Of a stretch of 64,000 nucleotides of DNA, positions 35,559-45,134 are shown piece after piece. The number at the start of each line of letters is the position of its first letter. Position 1 is the first letter of the stretch. Made by a program: the position numbers and the translations under genes. Below the pieces are notes generated by a model. That model ran no database searches and was not told the origin of the DNA. It saw only the letters and a list, made by a program, of their open reading frames with translations. The DNA is taken from positions 1-64,000 of the forward strand of contig CANREV010000009.1 in NCBI GenBank assembly GCA_947629645.1. Reading direction: 5' to 3'. Origin of the DNA: an uncultured Acetatifactor sp. (GTDB lineage Bacteria; Bacillota; Clostridia; Lachnospirales; Lachnospiraceae).

Positions 35559-36411
35559 AGCGTATGTGATTGCAAAGGATTTTGCCGCTCAGATGAAAAA
35601 ACAGGATATCAGCGCGTACGCCGCGAGCATTGCGTTTTTTTTCTTTTTGTCGCTGGTGCCCATGCTGATTCTGATCTGTACGATCATACCTTATACACCG
35701 CTTACGGAAGAAAATCTGGTAACGGCGGTGACGGATATCACGCCGGACAGGGTGGATCCTCTGGCGGAGAGTCTGATTGCGGATGTGTATGACAAGTCCG
35801 CAGGCATTCTCTCCATCGCGGCGTTTGCTACGATCTGGTCTGCGGCGAAAGGCGTGATGGCGCTGATGCAGGGGTTAAACGCCATAAACGGAGTGGAGGA
35901 GGAGCGCAATTATTTCGTGGTCCGCATCATCGCTTCTTTTTATACGCTGATCATGCTGCTCATCGTTTTGTTATCCCTGTTTTTGATGGTGTTTGGCAAC
36001 CAGCTGGTGAATCTCGCGCTGCACAGAATCCCGCAGCTGGAGCGGATCGTATCTTTTGCAATGAATTTCCGTTTTATTCTTGTGTGGCTTATTTTGACTT
36101 TACTGTTTACGGTGATCTACACTTATGTTCCCGATGTGAAGCTGTCTTTCCGGGAACAGATCCCCGGAGCGTTGTTTGCGTCTGTGGTCTGGAGCGTATT
36201 TTCCTGGGGGTTCTCCATGTATGTCAATTTTGGAAACGCTTACGGCATCTACGGAAGCCTTGCCATTATTATTATTGTGCTCTTATGGATGTATTTCTGT
36301 ATGTATATCATTGTGCTGGGCGCGTATTTGAACCGCTATTTCAGGCCGGTGAACATCGTCCTGACGAAACGCCGCAGAAAAAATCCTACAGCGCCGCAGA
36401 AAAAATCCTGA
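35548..36411 (+). CDS. YihY/BrkB family membrane protein
   Basis: A 287-residue polytopic protein of the YihY/virulence factor BrkB family with about six membrane helices. Typical features are ISAYAASIAFFFFLSLVPMLILI near the start, the AFATIWSAAKGVMALMQGLNAING region and the late GNAYGIYGSLAIIIIVLLWMYF. It is often misnamed ribonuclease BN; transport or envelope roles are unproven. The GTG at 35548 is chosen because CGGAGGA lies at the right distance. It overlaps the end of the SpoIID-like gene by 11 bases, so the two are probably coupled. Confidence 0.88.
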   Translation: MIHKAYVIAKDFAAQMKKQDISAYAASIAFFFFLSLVPMLILICTIIPYTPLTEENLVTAVTDITPDRVDPLAESLIADVYDKSAGILSIAAFATIWSAAKGVMALMQGLNAINGVEEERNYFVVRIIASFYTLIMLLIVLLSLFLMVFGNQLVNLALHRIPQLERIVSFAMNFRFILVWLILTLLFTVIYTYVPDVKLSFREQIPGALFASVVWSVFSWGFSMYVNFGNAYGIYGSLAIIIIVLLWMYFCMYIIVLGAYLNRYFRPVNIVLTKRRRKNPTAPQKKS

Positions 36412-36418
36412 CATGTGC

Positions 36419-36447
36419 TTGACATTTAAAAAAGAACTCTTTATCAT
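36419..36447 (+). promoter_or_regulatory. Promoter of the pheST T-box transcript
   Basis: TTGACA at 36419-36424 and TATCAT at 36442-36447 have 17-base spacing, immediately after the previous gene stop. Confidence 0.8.
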
Positions 36448-36453
36448 TAGAAA

Positions 36454-36785
36454 TTAGTTAAGAAAAAAGCGTAGAAGGTGAACAGTAGGAGTTTATTCCC
36501 TTACAGAGAGAGGAAGCCGCTGGCTGCAAGCTGCCTCAGGTTCAGATAAACTTTGAATTTCCCACCTGAGCTGCTTTGATGAAAACATCCGATATGGCTG
36601 ATCGGTATGATCCGCCTATGCTGTGAGCGGGCGTTGACGCGCGGCAGAAAGTAAAAAGGTATCGGAGCGTCAGTAGTTTGAGCCGTGAGCGCACGTTATG
36701 CGCGATAAGAGCCTTGTAAAGGAATTTGGGTGGTACCGCGGAAATGATTTCGTCCCATGCACGGTGAGCGTGCATGGGATTTTTA
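36454..36785 (+). promoter_or_regulatory. T-box leader, phenylalanine type
   Basis: The conserved T-box core GGGTGGTACCGCG is at 36728-36740. A strong terminator follows (CCCATGCACG at 36754-36763 with its complement at 36769-36778, then T residues). Stem I shows AGTA on the 5' side, a GAGAGAGGAAG stretch, and on the 3' side TTC at 36559-36561. That triplet is placed one base before the closing helix, where the specifier codon lies, and fits tRNA-Phe. Uncharged tRNA-Phe should allow read-through into pheS-pheT. Confidence 0.92.
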
Positions 36786-36845
36786 TATATGCGGTATCTA
36801 AGGCGCGGTGATTTTCGCATTTACTAAATGAATGGAGGATATTTT

Positions 36846-37877
36846 ATGAACGACAGGTTAACGACCATCAGACAGGAGATCCTGGACGGGATCGAGCAGC
36901 ATGCCGGCACAAGGGCGTCCGCTTTTGAGCTGCGCAAGCAGTTTCTGGATTCCAAAACAGGCAAGATCGGCCAGCTGATGAAGGAAATGAAGAGTATCGC
37001 GCCGGAGGAACGGGCCGGGTTCGGCAAAAGTGTAAACGAGTTGAAAGAGTGGGCCCAGCAGAAGTTTGTGGAACTGGACGAAAAGCTGAAGGCGAGAGAA
37101 CTGGAACGCAGATATGAGTCGGAGAAGATCGATGTCACTATGCCGGAAAAGGGAACAGAGACAGGAAATCTGCATCCTATCACCCAGATGAGAAACCAGC
37201 TGATCGATGTGTTTTCCGGTATGGGATTCGAGGTGTATGAAGGCACTGAGATCGAGACCGATTATTATAACTTTACGGCGCTGAACACGCCAAAGGACCA
37301 TCCCGCCCGCGATATGCAGGATACGTTTTATCTCTCGCCTGAGTTCCTTCTGCGTACCCAGACTTCCGCGGGGCAGATCCATGTGATGGAGAGCAAAAAA
37401 CCTCCCATCAAGATCCTGTCGCCCGGAAAGGTGTTCCGCTCTGACGATGATGCGACCCATTCTCCCATGTTTACGCAGATGGAAGGACTGGTGGTGGATA
37501 AAAAGATCACTCTCTGCGATCTGAAGGGCATGCTGGACATGTTCGTGCGGAAAATATACGGGGAGGGTACCACAACACGGCTTCGTCCCTCCTATTTCCC
37601 TTTTACGGAGCCTTCCGTGGAGGTGGATGTAAGCTGCTTTGAGTGCGGCGGCAGGGGCTGCAAACTGTGCAAGGGCACAGGGTGGATTGAGATCCTTGGA
37701 GCGGGTATCGTCAACAGGAAGGTTTTGGCAAACTGCGGCATCGATCCGGATGAATACAGCGGGCTGGCTTTCGGCATCGGTATCGAGCGCACCGCCATGC
37801 TCAAGTACGGCATCAACAATATCAAGCTGCTGTTTGAGTCGGATCTTCGTGTGCTGAGGCAGATTAATGACAATTAA
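36846..37877 (+). CDS. pheS: Phenylalanyl-tRNA synthetase alpha subunit
   Basis: A 343-residue class II synthetase subunit. An N-terminal coiled coil (residues about 1-85) binds tRNA, followed by the catalytic domain. Class II motifs are visible: [41 protein letters not shown], and the final [17 protein letters not shown] Cys motif [16 protein letters not shown] occurs in the usual place. GGAGG sets the start at 36846. It is controlled by the T-box upstream and coupled to pheT. Confidence 0.97.
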   Translation: MNDRLTTIRQEILDGIEQHAGTRASAFELRKQFLDSKTGKIGQLMKEMKSIAPEERAGFGKSVNELKEWAQQKFVELDEKLKARELERRYESEKIDVTMPEKGTETGNLHPITQMRNQLIDVFSGMGFEVYEGTEIETDYYNFTALNTPKDHPARDMQDTFYLSPEFLLRTQTSAGQIHVMESKKPPIKILSPGKVFRSDDDATHSPMFTQMEGLVVDKKITLCDLKGMLDMFVRKIYGEGTTTRLRPSYFPFTEPSVEVDVSCFECGGRGCKLCKGTGWIEILGAGIVNRKVLANCGIDPDEYSGLAFGIGIERTAMLKYGINNIKLLFESDLRVLRQINDN

Positions 37878-37902
37878 AATGTGAGGTAAATGGAGGAAGA
37901 AT

Positions 37903-40323
37903 ATGTTAGTACCGTTAAGTTGGTTAAAAGAGTATGTAGAGATAGACATTACGCCACAGGAGCTGGAAAAAAAGCTGTTTTCCTGCGGCTTGGAAGTGGA
38001 AGAACTGACAGAAGTGGGAAAGAATATCAGCAACGTGGCTGTCGGGCTGGTGGAATCCTGCGATCCCATCCCCGATACCCACCTGAGCGTGTGCAGGGTG
38101 AACGTTGGAGATAAGGGCTCTTTCCAGATCTGCTGCGGCGCGGACAATGTAAAGGCGGGATGTAAATTCCCCGTGGCGCTGGTGGGCGCTACCGTTTACA
38201 TGACGGCTAAAGACCACAAGACTGTGGAAGGGGTCATGACGATCAAAAAAGGAAAACTCAGGGGCTATGAATCCGAGGGCATGCTCTGTTCCGGCGTGGA
38301 GCTGGGCGTTAGCGAAAGCATGTTCCCCGGAGCGGGCTACAACGGACTTTTATTGCTTCCGGATGACGCTCCCATAGGTGCGGATGTGAAGCCTCTTTTA
38401 GGTTTGGATGATTGGATTTTTGATATTTCCATTACCGCCAACAGGCCGGACTGCCAGAGTATTCTGGGGATTGCAAGAGAGGTGGCGGCGGTCTGTGACA
38501 GGGAATTGAAGATGCCCTCCTTTAAATATACTGAGACACAGACGCCCAAAGAAGGGTTTAGCGTCACGGTGGAGGCGCCTGAGCTCTGCCCCAGATATAT
38601 AGGCCATTATGTCCATGACGTAAAGATCGGAGAATCCCCCTTGTGGATGAAGCGCCGTCTGGCGCTTGTGGGGCAGGAGCCGATCTCCAACATCGTGGAT
38701 ATTACGAATTATGTGCTGCTGGAGATGGGGCAGCCTATGCACGCATTCGACTGCGATTATCTGGAAGGCAACGCGATCAGAGTAAGGCGGGCCGCCGAAG
38801 GAGAAAAGCTGGTGACTCTGGATGGTCAGGAGTATGTTTTGCATCCTGACAATCTGGTGATCTGCGATGGCGTGAAGCCTGTGGCGCTGGCGGGCGTTAT
38901 GGGCGGTTTGAATTCTGAGATCAGGGACACTACGGCGGAGGTCATGTTTGAGGCCGCAAAGTTTATGCGCGATAACATCAGAAAGACTTCCCGGGCGCTG
39001 GGCAAGCGGACGGATGCCAGCGCACGGTATGAAAAGGGCGTGGATGAATATACTACGGTACAGGCTATGAAACGTGCGCTGCATCTTGTGGAAGAGTTAG
39101 GATGCGGAAAAATCTCCTGCACCCATGTGGATGTAAACACCGGCAATTCCGTGGAGCCGAGGACAATGCAGGTGAGCGTGGCAAAGGTAAACGATGTGCT
39201 GGGTATCAGGGTGCCGGATGAGGAAATCTTAAAAATTATGAAGAATCTGCAGTTTTCTCCCGTCCTTTCAGGGGATGAGCTGACGCTTCAGGTGCCTGCT
39301 TACCGGGAGGATATGGAGTCTTATCCGGATGTGGCGGAGGAAGTCATAAGGATGTATGGTTACGATCATCTGATTCCCGCATTTTTGCCGGAGGCAAAGG
39401 TGACTATGGGCGGCCTGAACCGGAGTCAGAAAAGGGAACTGAAGTTAAAGAGGGCTCTCTGCGCATCGGGCGCCTATGAGTGTATCCATTATTCCTTCTT
39501 TTCCCCTTCGGACCTGGAGCTGATCAGGCTGCCGCAAGAGGACGCTCTCAGAAATGCGATACGTATTTTAAATCCCATCAATGAGGAGTTGTCTTTGATG
39601 CGCACCACACTGGTTCCTTCCATGCTGGGCGCCATTGCGAGGAATCAGAAAAAGGGCAATCTGGAAGGGAGGCTTTTTGAGGTCGGAAGGATCTTTTTGC
39701 CCAGGGAACTGCCTTTGAAAGATTATCCGGATGAGAGAGAGACGCTCTGTATCGGCATTTTTGGAGAGCAGGAAAATTTCTTTACTTTGAAGGGACTGGC
39801 CCAAAAGGCGGCTCAGGCGCTGTTTGTGACCTTTGATTACGCGCCGGTGAAAAAAACGTTTCTGCATCCTTATCAGGCTGCTTCCATCTCCTGCGAGGGA
39901 AAAGAGATCGGCTGTCTGGGGAAAGTGGCATACGAGGTGGCGGAAGAACTGGACCTGAGGACAGATGCTTATATTCTGGAGCTGGATCTGGAGATGCTTC
40001 TTACCTCCTGGGACAGAGAGGCCGCGTTTACTCCGCTGCCGAAGTTCCCCGTAGAGAGCAGGGATCTGGCTCTTGTGATGGATAAAAAGATCAGCTGCGG
40101 GGAAGTGGAGGACGTCATTCGCAGGTCCTGTTCCCACATACAGGATATCAGACTGTTTGACGTCTACGAGGGAGGACAGATCCCGGAGGATAAGCGCAGC
40201 ATGGCTTTCACTGTCAGCTTTGTGGCGGGGGAGGAAGCTTTTGAACAGGATTCTGTGGACCGGTTTGTGAAGAAGATCTTAAAGAACCTGAAAAATCAGT
40301 TGGATATTGAGCTGAGGAGTTAA
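37903..40323 (+). CDS. pheT: Phenylalanyl-tRNA synthetase beta subunit
   Basis: An 806-residue subunit of the alpha2-beta2 enzyme. It starts MLVPLSWLKEYVEIDITPQELEKKL and carries the N-terminal tRNA-binding OB fold (residues about 40-155). The B3/B4 editing domain, B5 domain and catalytic-like core follow, with the anticodon-binding domain at the C terminus (FPVESRDLALVMDKKISCGEVEDVI onward). The length is normal. GGAGGAAG precedes the ATG, 25 bases after pheS. Confidence 0.97.
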   Translation: MLVPLSWLKEYVEIDITPQELEKKLFSCGLEVEELTEVGKNISNVAVGLVESCDPIPDTHLSVCRVNVGDKGSFQICCGADNVKAGCKFPVALVGATVYMTAKDHKTVEGVMTIKKGKLRGYESEGMLCSGVELGVSESMFPGAGYNGLLLLPDDAPIGADVKPLLGLDDWIFDISITANRPDCQSILGIAREVAAVCDRELKMPSFKYTETQTPKEGFSVTVEAPELCPRYIGHYVHDVKIGESPLWMKRRLALVGQEPISNIVDITNYVLLEMGQPMHAFDCDYLEGNAIRVRRAAEGEKLVTLDGQEYVLHPDNLVICDGVKPVALAGVMGGLNSEIRDTTAEVMFEAAKFMRDNIRKTSRALGKRTDASARYEKGVDEYTTVQAMKRALHLVEELGCGKISCTHVDVNTGNSVEPRTMQVSVAKVNDVLGIRVPDEEILKIMKNLQFSPVLSGDELTLQVPAYREDMESYPDVAEEVIRMYGYDHLIPAFLPEAKVTMGGLNRSQKRELKLKRALCASGAYECIHYSFFSPSDLELIRLPQEDALRNAIRILNPINEELSLMRTTLVPSMLGAIARNQKKGNLEGRLFEVGRIFLPRELPLKDYPDERETLCIGIFGEQENFFTLKGLAQKAAQALFVTFDYAPVKKTFLHPYQAASISCEGKEIGCLGKVAYEVAEELDLRTDAYILELDLEMLLTSWDREAAFTPLPKFPVESRDLALVMDKKISCGEVEDVIRRSCSHIQDIRLFDVYEGGQIPEDKRSMAFTVSFVAGEEAFEQDSVDRFVKKILKNLKNQLDIELRS

Positions 40324-40332
40324 TGGAGGTTA

Positions 40333-40466
40333 ATGTGAAAAATCACACTGATGTGCTGATTTTTCACACGGGAGTTTGTGCCGGAGCGTCACAAACTCCC
40401 CTGATGGCAGACGCGAATTTGAGATTCGCGCCGCCCCGTCGCGAGAACGCTCCGGAATGGAGGTTA
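40333..40466 (+). other. Structured element flanked by a duplicated ribosome site
   Basis: The gap between pheT and the M18 gene is bounded by two copies of ATGGAGGTTA (40323-40332 and 40457-40466). Inside are a 12-bp hairpin (TGTGAAAAATCA with its complement at 40357-40368), an 11-bp hairpin (GGGAGTTTGTG at 40370-40380 with 40390-40400), and a 7-bp hairpin (CGCGAAT at 40412-40418 with 40424-40430). The 9-base loop of the second hairpin, CCGGAGCGT, is perfectly complementary to ACGCTCCGG at 40447-40455. That sequence lies directly before the ribosome site of the next gene. It may be an RNA regulator or a mobile palindromic repeat. The ORF 40323-40598 is a by-product. Confidence 0.7.
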
Positions 40467-40468
40467 GT

Positions 40469-41893
40469 ATGGAGAGAAAGAACGCGTGGGAAACTTACGA
40501 TGCAAAGCATGAAAAAAAATTGGAAAAGCTGTGTCAGGAATACAGGGAATTTCTGGACAGAGGAAAGACGGAGAGGGAATGTATCGATGTCATTGTAAAT
40601 ACCATTGAAAAAGAAGGATACAGAGAGCTGGAAACTTTGATCAGAAAGGGAGAGAAGCTTTCCAGGGGCGATAAGGTCTACAGCGTGTGCATGAATAAGT
40701 CTGTGGTCATGTTCCAAATCGGCAAAAAGCCGATGGCGGAGGGTATCAATATCCTGGGAGCGCACATCGACAGTCCCAGACTGGATGTGAAACAGAATCC
40801 CCTGTATGAGGACGGCGGGTTTGCCTATCTGGACACCCATTATTACGGCGGCGTCAAGAAATATCAGTGGGTCACCATTCCCCTTGCCATTCACGGCGTG
40901 GTGGTAAAGAAGGACGGCACTACGGTGGAAGTGAACGTGGGGGAGAACGAGGATGATCCCGTATTCTTTGTCTCCGATCTGCTGGTCCATCTGGCGCAGG
41001 AACAGTTGGAAAAGAAAGCCTCCAAAGTCATCGAAGGGGAAGCGCTTGATCTGATCATCGGCAACAGGCCTCTCGCCATTGGAGAAAAAGAGGACGAAAG
41101 CGGGAAAGAGGAGACGGGGAAAGCGAAAGAAGCCGTGAAGAAAGGCATTCTGGAGATCCTGAAAAATAGTTATGACATACAGGAGGAAGATTTTCTGTCT
41201 GCAGAGCTTGAGATCGTCCCCGCGGGTAAAGCCAGGGAATCCGGCTTTGACCGCAGCATGATCCTGGCCTACGGGCAGGATGACAGAGTCTGCGCTTTCA
41301 CCTCCATGCGCGCCATGCTGGATGTGAAAGATACGGACAGGACAGCCTGCTGTATCCTGGTGGACAAAGAGGAGATCGGCTCTGTGGGAGCAACCGGGAT
41401 GAAGTCCAGATTTTTTGAAAACGCTGTGGCGGAGGTGATGGATTTGTGCGGAGAGTACAGCGAGCTGAACGTGAGGAGATGTCTGGCAAAGAGCTGTATG
41501 CTTTCCTCAGATGTAAGCAGCGCCTTCGACCCTTCTTATGCCTCCAGCTTTGACAAGAAAAATGTGGCTTATCTGGGCGGCGGTATGGTGTTCAATAAGT
41601 TTACCGGGGCCAGAGGAAAATCCGGCTCCAATGACGCCAATGCAGAGTATCTGGCTCATTTGAGGAATGTTCTGGACAAAAAGCAGGTCTGCTTCCAGAC
41701 GGCGGAGCTGGGAAAGGTGGATCTGGGCGGCGGTGGAACGATTGCATACATTCTCGCCCGCTACGGCATGAATGTGGTGGACAGCGGGGTAGCGGTGCTG
41801 AATATGCACGCGCCCTGGGAGGCTACCAGTAAAGCGGATGTCTATGAGGCCTACAGAGGATATAAAGCATTTGTGGAAGAGGTCACGATGTGA
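40469..41893 (+). CDS. M18 family aminopeptidase
   Basis: A 474-residue metallo-aminopeptidase of the M18 (aspartyl aminopeptidase) family. Metal and catalytic motifs are in [39 protein letters not shown] (with the Glu pair) and the C-terminal [20 protein letters not shown]. It should release N-terminal residues from cytoplasmic peptides. The ATG at 40469 has GGAGG from the second copy of the duplicated ribosome site; the track start at 40376 is within the structured element. Its stop overlaps the queA start. Confidence 0.92.
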   Translation: MERKNAWETYDAKHEKKLEKLCQEYREFLDRGKTERECIDVIVNTIEKEGYRELETLIRKGEKLSRGDKVYSVCMNKSVVMFQIGKKPMAEGINILGAHIDSPRLDVKQNPLYEDGGFAYLDTHYYGGVKKYQWVTIPLAIHGVVVKKDGTTVEVNVGENEDDPVFFVSDLLVHLAQEQLEKKASKVIEGEALDLIIGNRPLAIGEKEDESGKEETGKAKEAVKKGILEILKNSYDIQEEDFLSAELEIVPAGKARESGFDRSMILAYGQDDRVCAFTSMRAMLDVKDTDRTACCILVDKEEIGSVGATGMKSRFFENAVAEVMDLCGEYSELNVRRCLAKSCMLSSDVSSAFDPSYASSFDKKNVAYLGGGMVFNKFTGARGKSGSNDANAEYLAHLRNVLDKKQVCFQTAELGKVDLGGGGTIAYILARYGMNVVDSGVAVLNMHAPWEATSKADVYEAYRGYKAFVEEVTM

Positions 41894-42927
41894 GTGAAGA
41901 ATTAAAAAAGTCACAGTTTTATTTTGAACTGCCTAAGGAGCTGATCGCCCAGGATCCCTTAAAAGACCGTTCCGCCTCCCGGCTTTTGGTGCTGGACAAA
42001 AAGACCGGACAGACTTCCCATCATGTGTTCCATGAGGTGGCGGATCTGCTGGAGGCGGGCGACTGTCTGGTGTTAAATGATACAAAGGTGATCCCCGCAA
42101 GGCTTTTGGGGGAGAGGGAAGACACAAAAGGCAAAGTGGAAGTGCTGCTTTTGAAGCGCCTGGAGGGAGACGTCTGGGAGACGCTGGTAAAGCCCGGAAA
42201 AAGGTGCCGCGTGGGAGCCGGACTGGTCTTTGGCAATGGATTGCTCAGGGCAAAAGTGCTGGATATGGCGGATGAGGGCAATCGCCTGATACAATTTACC
42301 TACGAAGGCATTTTTGAAGAGGTGCTGGACCGGCTGGGGGAGATGCCGCTGCCTCCCTATATTACCCATAAGCTTCAGGATAAAGACCGCTATCAGACGG
42401 TCTATGCCAGATGTCAGGGATCTGCCGCGGCTCCCACAGCGGGGCTGCATTTTACGAAGGAATTATTGCGGCAGATTGAAAAAAAGGGTGTTGAGATCGC
42501 TTATGTGACGTTACATGTGGGGCTTGGGACTTTCCGGCCGGTGAAGGAAGAAAACGTGCTGGAACATCATATGCATTCCGAATATTACGAGGTGTCCGAA
42601 AAAGCCGCCGATCAGATCAACAGGACCAAGGAGAGAGGCGGCAGGGTGATCTGCGTGGGAACCACCAGCTGCCGTACCATTGAAAGCGCCGCGGACGAGA
42701 CCGGGCGGGTGAGGGCAGGAAGCGGAGATACAAGGATTTTTATCTATCCGGGATACCGTTTTAAGGTGTTGGATGCGCTGATCACCAATTTTCATTTGCC
42801 GGAATCCACCCTGGTCATGCTGGTGTCGGCGCTGGCGGGCAGGGAGCATGTCCTGAACGCATATCAGGAGGCTATAAGCAAAAAGTATCGTTTTTTTAGT
42901 TTCGGGGACGCGATGTTTATCAGGTAA
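41890..42927 (+). CDS. queA: S-adenosylmethionine:tRNA ribosyltransferase-isomerase
   Basis: A 345-residue enzyme that makes epoxyqueuosine in tRNA from 7-aminomethyl-7-deazaguanine-modified tRNA. Family features are [27 protein letters not shown] at the start, [13 protein letters not shown] in the middle, and [17 protein letters not shown] with [15 protein letters not shown] near the end. It starts with GTG and overlaps the M18 stop by four bases (GTGA). No other queuosine gene is adjacent. Confidence 0.96.
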   Translation: MSEELKKSQFYFELPKELIAQDPLKDRSASRLLVLDKKTGQTSHHVFHEVADLLEAGDCLVLNDTKVIPARLLGEREDTKGKVEVLLLKRLEGDVWETLVKPGKRCRVGAGLVFGNGLLRAKVLDMADEGNRLIQFTYEGIFEEVLDRLGEMPLPPYITHKLQDKDRYQTVYARCQGSAAAPTAGLHFTKELLRQIEKKGVEIAYVTLHVGLGTFRPVKEENVLEHHMHSEYYEVSEKAADQINRTKERGGRVICVGTTSCRTIESAADETGRVRAGSGDTRIFIYPGYRFKVLDALITNFHLPESTLVMLVSALAGREHVLNAYQEAISKKYRFFSFGDAMFIR

Positions 42928-42950
42928 ACTGCAAAATGGAGGGTCAGTTT

Positions 42951-43289
42951 ATGGAGGAACGAAGAAAGAACAAAAGAACCCGTCTGCCTTCTAAGCTTGT
43001 GATGAAACAGCTGAGCGGGGAGGGAGACAGGCAGATTTCCATTCGTATTGCGGATGTGTCAAAAAGCGGGATCGGGTTTCAATGTAAGGAACAACTCAAA
43101 ATCGGAGAGGTGTACGAGGCTTTCCTGACCATCTGGACGAAAGAAGTCATCCATGCCTTCCTTCAGATTGTGCGCGTTGAGGTCAGGGGAAGAACCTATT
43201 CTTACGGTGCGATATTTATGGGAATGTCGGATGCGGACTTAGCCAGAATCGAGGTTTATCAGACGATTGAGGACACCAGAAAACATTAG
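42951..43289 (+). CDS. PilZ domain protein
   Basis: A 112-residue single-domain protein. The c-di-GMP-binding pattern is present: an Arg-rich N terminus (RRKNKRTR, fitting RxxxR) followed by DVSKSGIGF, fitting D/NxSxxG. It likely senses cyclic di-GMP in the cytoplasm. GGAGGG at 42938-42943 supports ATG 42951 and not 42936. It follows queA by 23 bases and its end overlaps the VanZ gene by 23 bases. Confidence 0.82.
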   Translation: MEERRKNKRTRLPSKLVMKQLSGEGDRQISIRIADVSKSGIGFQCKEQLKIGEVYEAFLTIWTKEVIHAFLQIVRVEVRGRTYSYGAIFMGMSDADLARIEVYQTIEDTRKH

Positions 43290-43797
43290 AAGGATTATAG
43301 TCACGGCAGTCGCCGGGGCGCTTTTGTTATTGCTTTATTTTGTGATTTTTAGTTTTTCGGCCCAGAATGGGGAGGAATCTTCTTCGCTGAGCCTGAAAAT
43401 TTCCGCCAAATGTGTGGATGTGCTTCAGTCTCTCTCGGGGGGAGGATGGAGTAAAGCTAAGCTGATACAGTTGACGGAAGCCTTGGAGCATCCTATCAGG
43501 AAGCTGGCGCATTTTTCCGAGTACGCCTGTATGGGTGTCCTGGTATTTGTACTCTGGGACCAGTGGATGAAGCGCGGAAGGCGGTTATATCTTCTTTCGA
43601 TCGCATGGGTGGCGGTATCCGCGGCGGCAGATGAGATTCATCAGTTGTTTGTGCCGGACCGGTACGGCTCTTTTGCAGATGTCTGTTTAGATGTCTGCGG
43701 AGGAGCTTTTGGCATGCTGTTTTGTATTGTTCTTGGGAAGATGGCAGGCCGGGCGGGAAAAAAGCGGCGAAAGCGCAAAGATAAGGTCCAGGGATAA
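43267..43797 (+). CDS. VanZ family membrane protein
   Basis: A membrane protein of up to 176 residues with about four helices. Family motifs are FSFSAQNGEESSSLS, the RKLAHFSEYACMGVLVF helix and AAADEIHQLFVPDRYGSFADVCLDVCGGAFG. VanZ-like proteins are linked to glycopeptide tolerance in one case, but most are of unknown role. The start is uncertain: the track uses a TTG at 43267 inside the PilZ gene and no ATG lies near the true N terminus. It is probably translationally coupled to PilZ. Confidence 0.85.
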   Translation: MRTPENIRRIIVTAVAGALLLLLYFVIFSFSAQNGEESSSLSLKISAKCVDVLQSLSGGGWSKAKLIQLTEALEHPIRKLAHFSEYACMGVLVFVLWDQWMKRGRRLYLLSIAWVAVSAAADEIHQLFVPDRYGSFADVCLDVCGGAFGMLFCIVLGKMAGRAGKKRRKRKDKVQG

Positions 43798-43804
43798 GGC
43801 GCCT

Positions 43805-43835
43805 AAAGGCAGCGGCCAAACCGCTGCCTTTATTT
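43805..43835. terminator. Bidirectional terminator between VanZ and tyrA
   Basis: AAAGGCAGCGG and CCGCTGCCTTT form a perfect 11-bp stem with a 5-base loop. The right arm overlaps the tyrA stop codon on the minus strand. Confidence 0.75.
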
Positions 43836-44930
43836 GCGTATACTCAGAGTATATCCTTCCTTTTCCAGTAACGAAGCGGCTGTCTGAAGGGCTGTTTCCC
43901 CGTAAAATTCCAGCTGCAGCACTCCGTCTTCGGCCTCTCGGTTGTGCGTGATGCCGATGTTTTTGATATTGATATCACGGTCTGCTAAGAGCGTCACGAT
44001 GCGGGCCAGCGCACCGGCTTTATCCGCAATGTCCGCGCAGAGGATAAAAGACTTTTTGATAGGGCCGCTGGAAGCGCCGCTAAAGGAATCACGGTAGATG
44101 CGGGCGCTGTCAAAAAAATCATATAATTCTTTTTTGTCTCTTTCGTCAAGCGCTCTTTTGAACGCAGAGAGAGCATCGATATAATTCCCCAGTAAATCAG
44201 ATATGTTGGATGTATTGGTGAGGCAGATCTGCTGCCACATCAGGGGGGAGGAGGATGCGATTCTTGTGATGTCTTTAAAGCCTCCCGCGGCCACCAGTTT
44301 CATAATGCCGTCCTCAGAATCGCTCTCCCGCACCAGATTCACCAGGGAAGAGGCCACGACATGGGGCAGATGGCTGATGGCAGCCGTGATGTAGTCGTGT
44401 TTCCGAAAATCCAGCACCAGCGGGATGGCTCCCATGGCGGATACAAGGTTTCGGTAGGCTTCCAGCCTTTTGGTAGGCACTTTTTCGGTGGGCGTCAGAA
44501 TATAGTAGGCATTTTCCAGGAGGGATGACTTAGAGTTGGCAAACCCTGTGCGCTCGCTGCCGGCCATAGGGTGTCCGCCGATGAAACAGTGCTCCAGTCC
44601 GGCTTCCCGGACAGCCTCGTGGATGGCTGTTTTTACGCTGCCCACATCCGTCAGAAGACACTGGGGCTTGAGAATCCGTCTGACAGCTTCCAGATTGGCA
44701 TCGTTCTTCTGTACGGGAGCGCACAGAAAAATATAGTCGCAGCAGGAGAAACGCTCATCGATGGCGTCCGCCGCCACATCCACGATGCGCTGCATAGCGG
44801 CCAGTTTCAGGGAATCATCGTTTATATCGTAGGCAATGATTTGTATTCCGGCATCAGATTGCTTCAAAGCTTTGGCGATAGAACCTCCGATCAGTCCTAA
44901 ACCGATAAAACCGCAAGTTAACTGAGACAT
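43830..44930 (-). CDS. tyrA: Prephenate dehydrogenase with C-terminal ACT domain
   Basis: A 366-residue enzyme of tyrosine synthesis. The NAD(P)-binding motif CGFIGLGLIGGSIAKALK is at the N terminus. HPMAGSERTGFANS near residue 118 holds the catalytic histidine region, and SHLPHVVASSL follows. The last 75 residues (DIADKAGALARIVTLLADRDINIKNIGITHNRE) form an ACT domain that usually gives tyrosine feedback control. A GTGGAGG ribosome site precedes the start. It is a lone gene divergent from the EF-G-like gene. Confidence 0.94.
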   Translation of the reverse strand: MSQLTCGFIGLGLIGGSIAKALKQSDAGIQIIAYDINDDSLKLAAMQRIVDVAADAIDERFSCCDYIFLCAPVQKNDANLEAVRRILKPQCLLTDVGSVKTAIHEAVREAGLEHCFIGGHPMAGSERTGFANSKSSLLENAYYILTPTEKVPTKRLEAYRNLVSAMGAIPLVLDFRKHDYITAAISHLPHVVASSLVNLVRESDSEDGIMKLVAAGGFKDITRIASSSPLMWQQICLTNTSNISDLLGNYIDALSAFKRALDERDKKELYDFFDSARIYRDSFSGASSGPIKKSFILCADIADKAGALARIVTLLADRDINIKNIGITHNREAEDGVLQLEFYGETALQTAASLLEKEGYTLSIRK

Positions 44931-44953
44931 AGCGTTGTACCTCCACTCGTTTC

Positions 44954-44982
44954 ACTATAGCACTTTAACGTGCGAAAAACAA
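44954..44982 (-). promoter_or_regulatory. Promoter of tyrA
   Basis: On the minus strand TTGTTT (44977-44982) and TATAGT (44954-44959) are 17 bases apart, 23 bases from the start codon. Confidence 0.65.
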
Positions 44983-45022
44983 GAAAAACTTGAGAAACAG
45001 ACAATAAGAATCCAATATTCTA

Positions 45023-45051
45023 TTGTAAAAAGAGAGAATATTTAGTAAAAT
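45023..45051 (+). promoter_or_regulatory. Promoter of the EF-G-like gene
   Basis: TTGTAA at 45023-45028 and TAAAAT at 45046-45051 have 17-base spacing; the leader to the ATG is about 75 bases. Confidence 0.65.
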
Positions 45052-45134
45052 GTACTTATAGCGGGCTTGGTTTCAGAATTTTTTTGGACAAAAGGCCCAA
45101 ATAATAAGCAAAAGGCTATGGAATGGAGGATCCT

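Noticed and set aside
36858-38147. 429-residue minus-strand ORF
   Set aside because: It spans pheS and the start of pheT in antisense and has no ribosome site of note.
40323-40598. 91-residue ORF starting at the first ATGGAGGTTA copy
   Set aside because: It reads through palindromic sequence and then out of frame across the M18 gene; no protein features.
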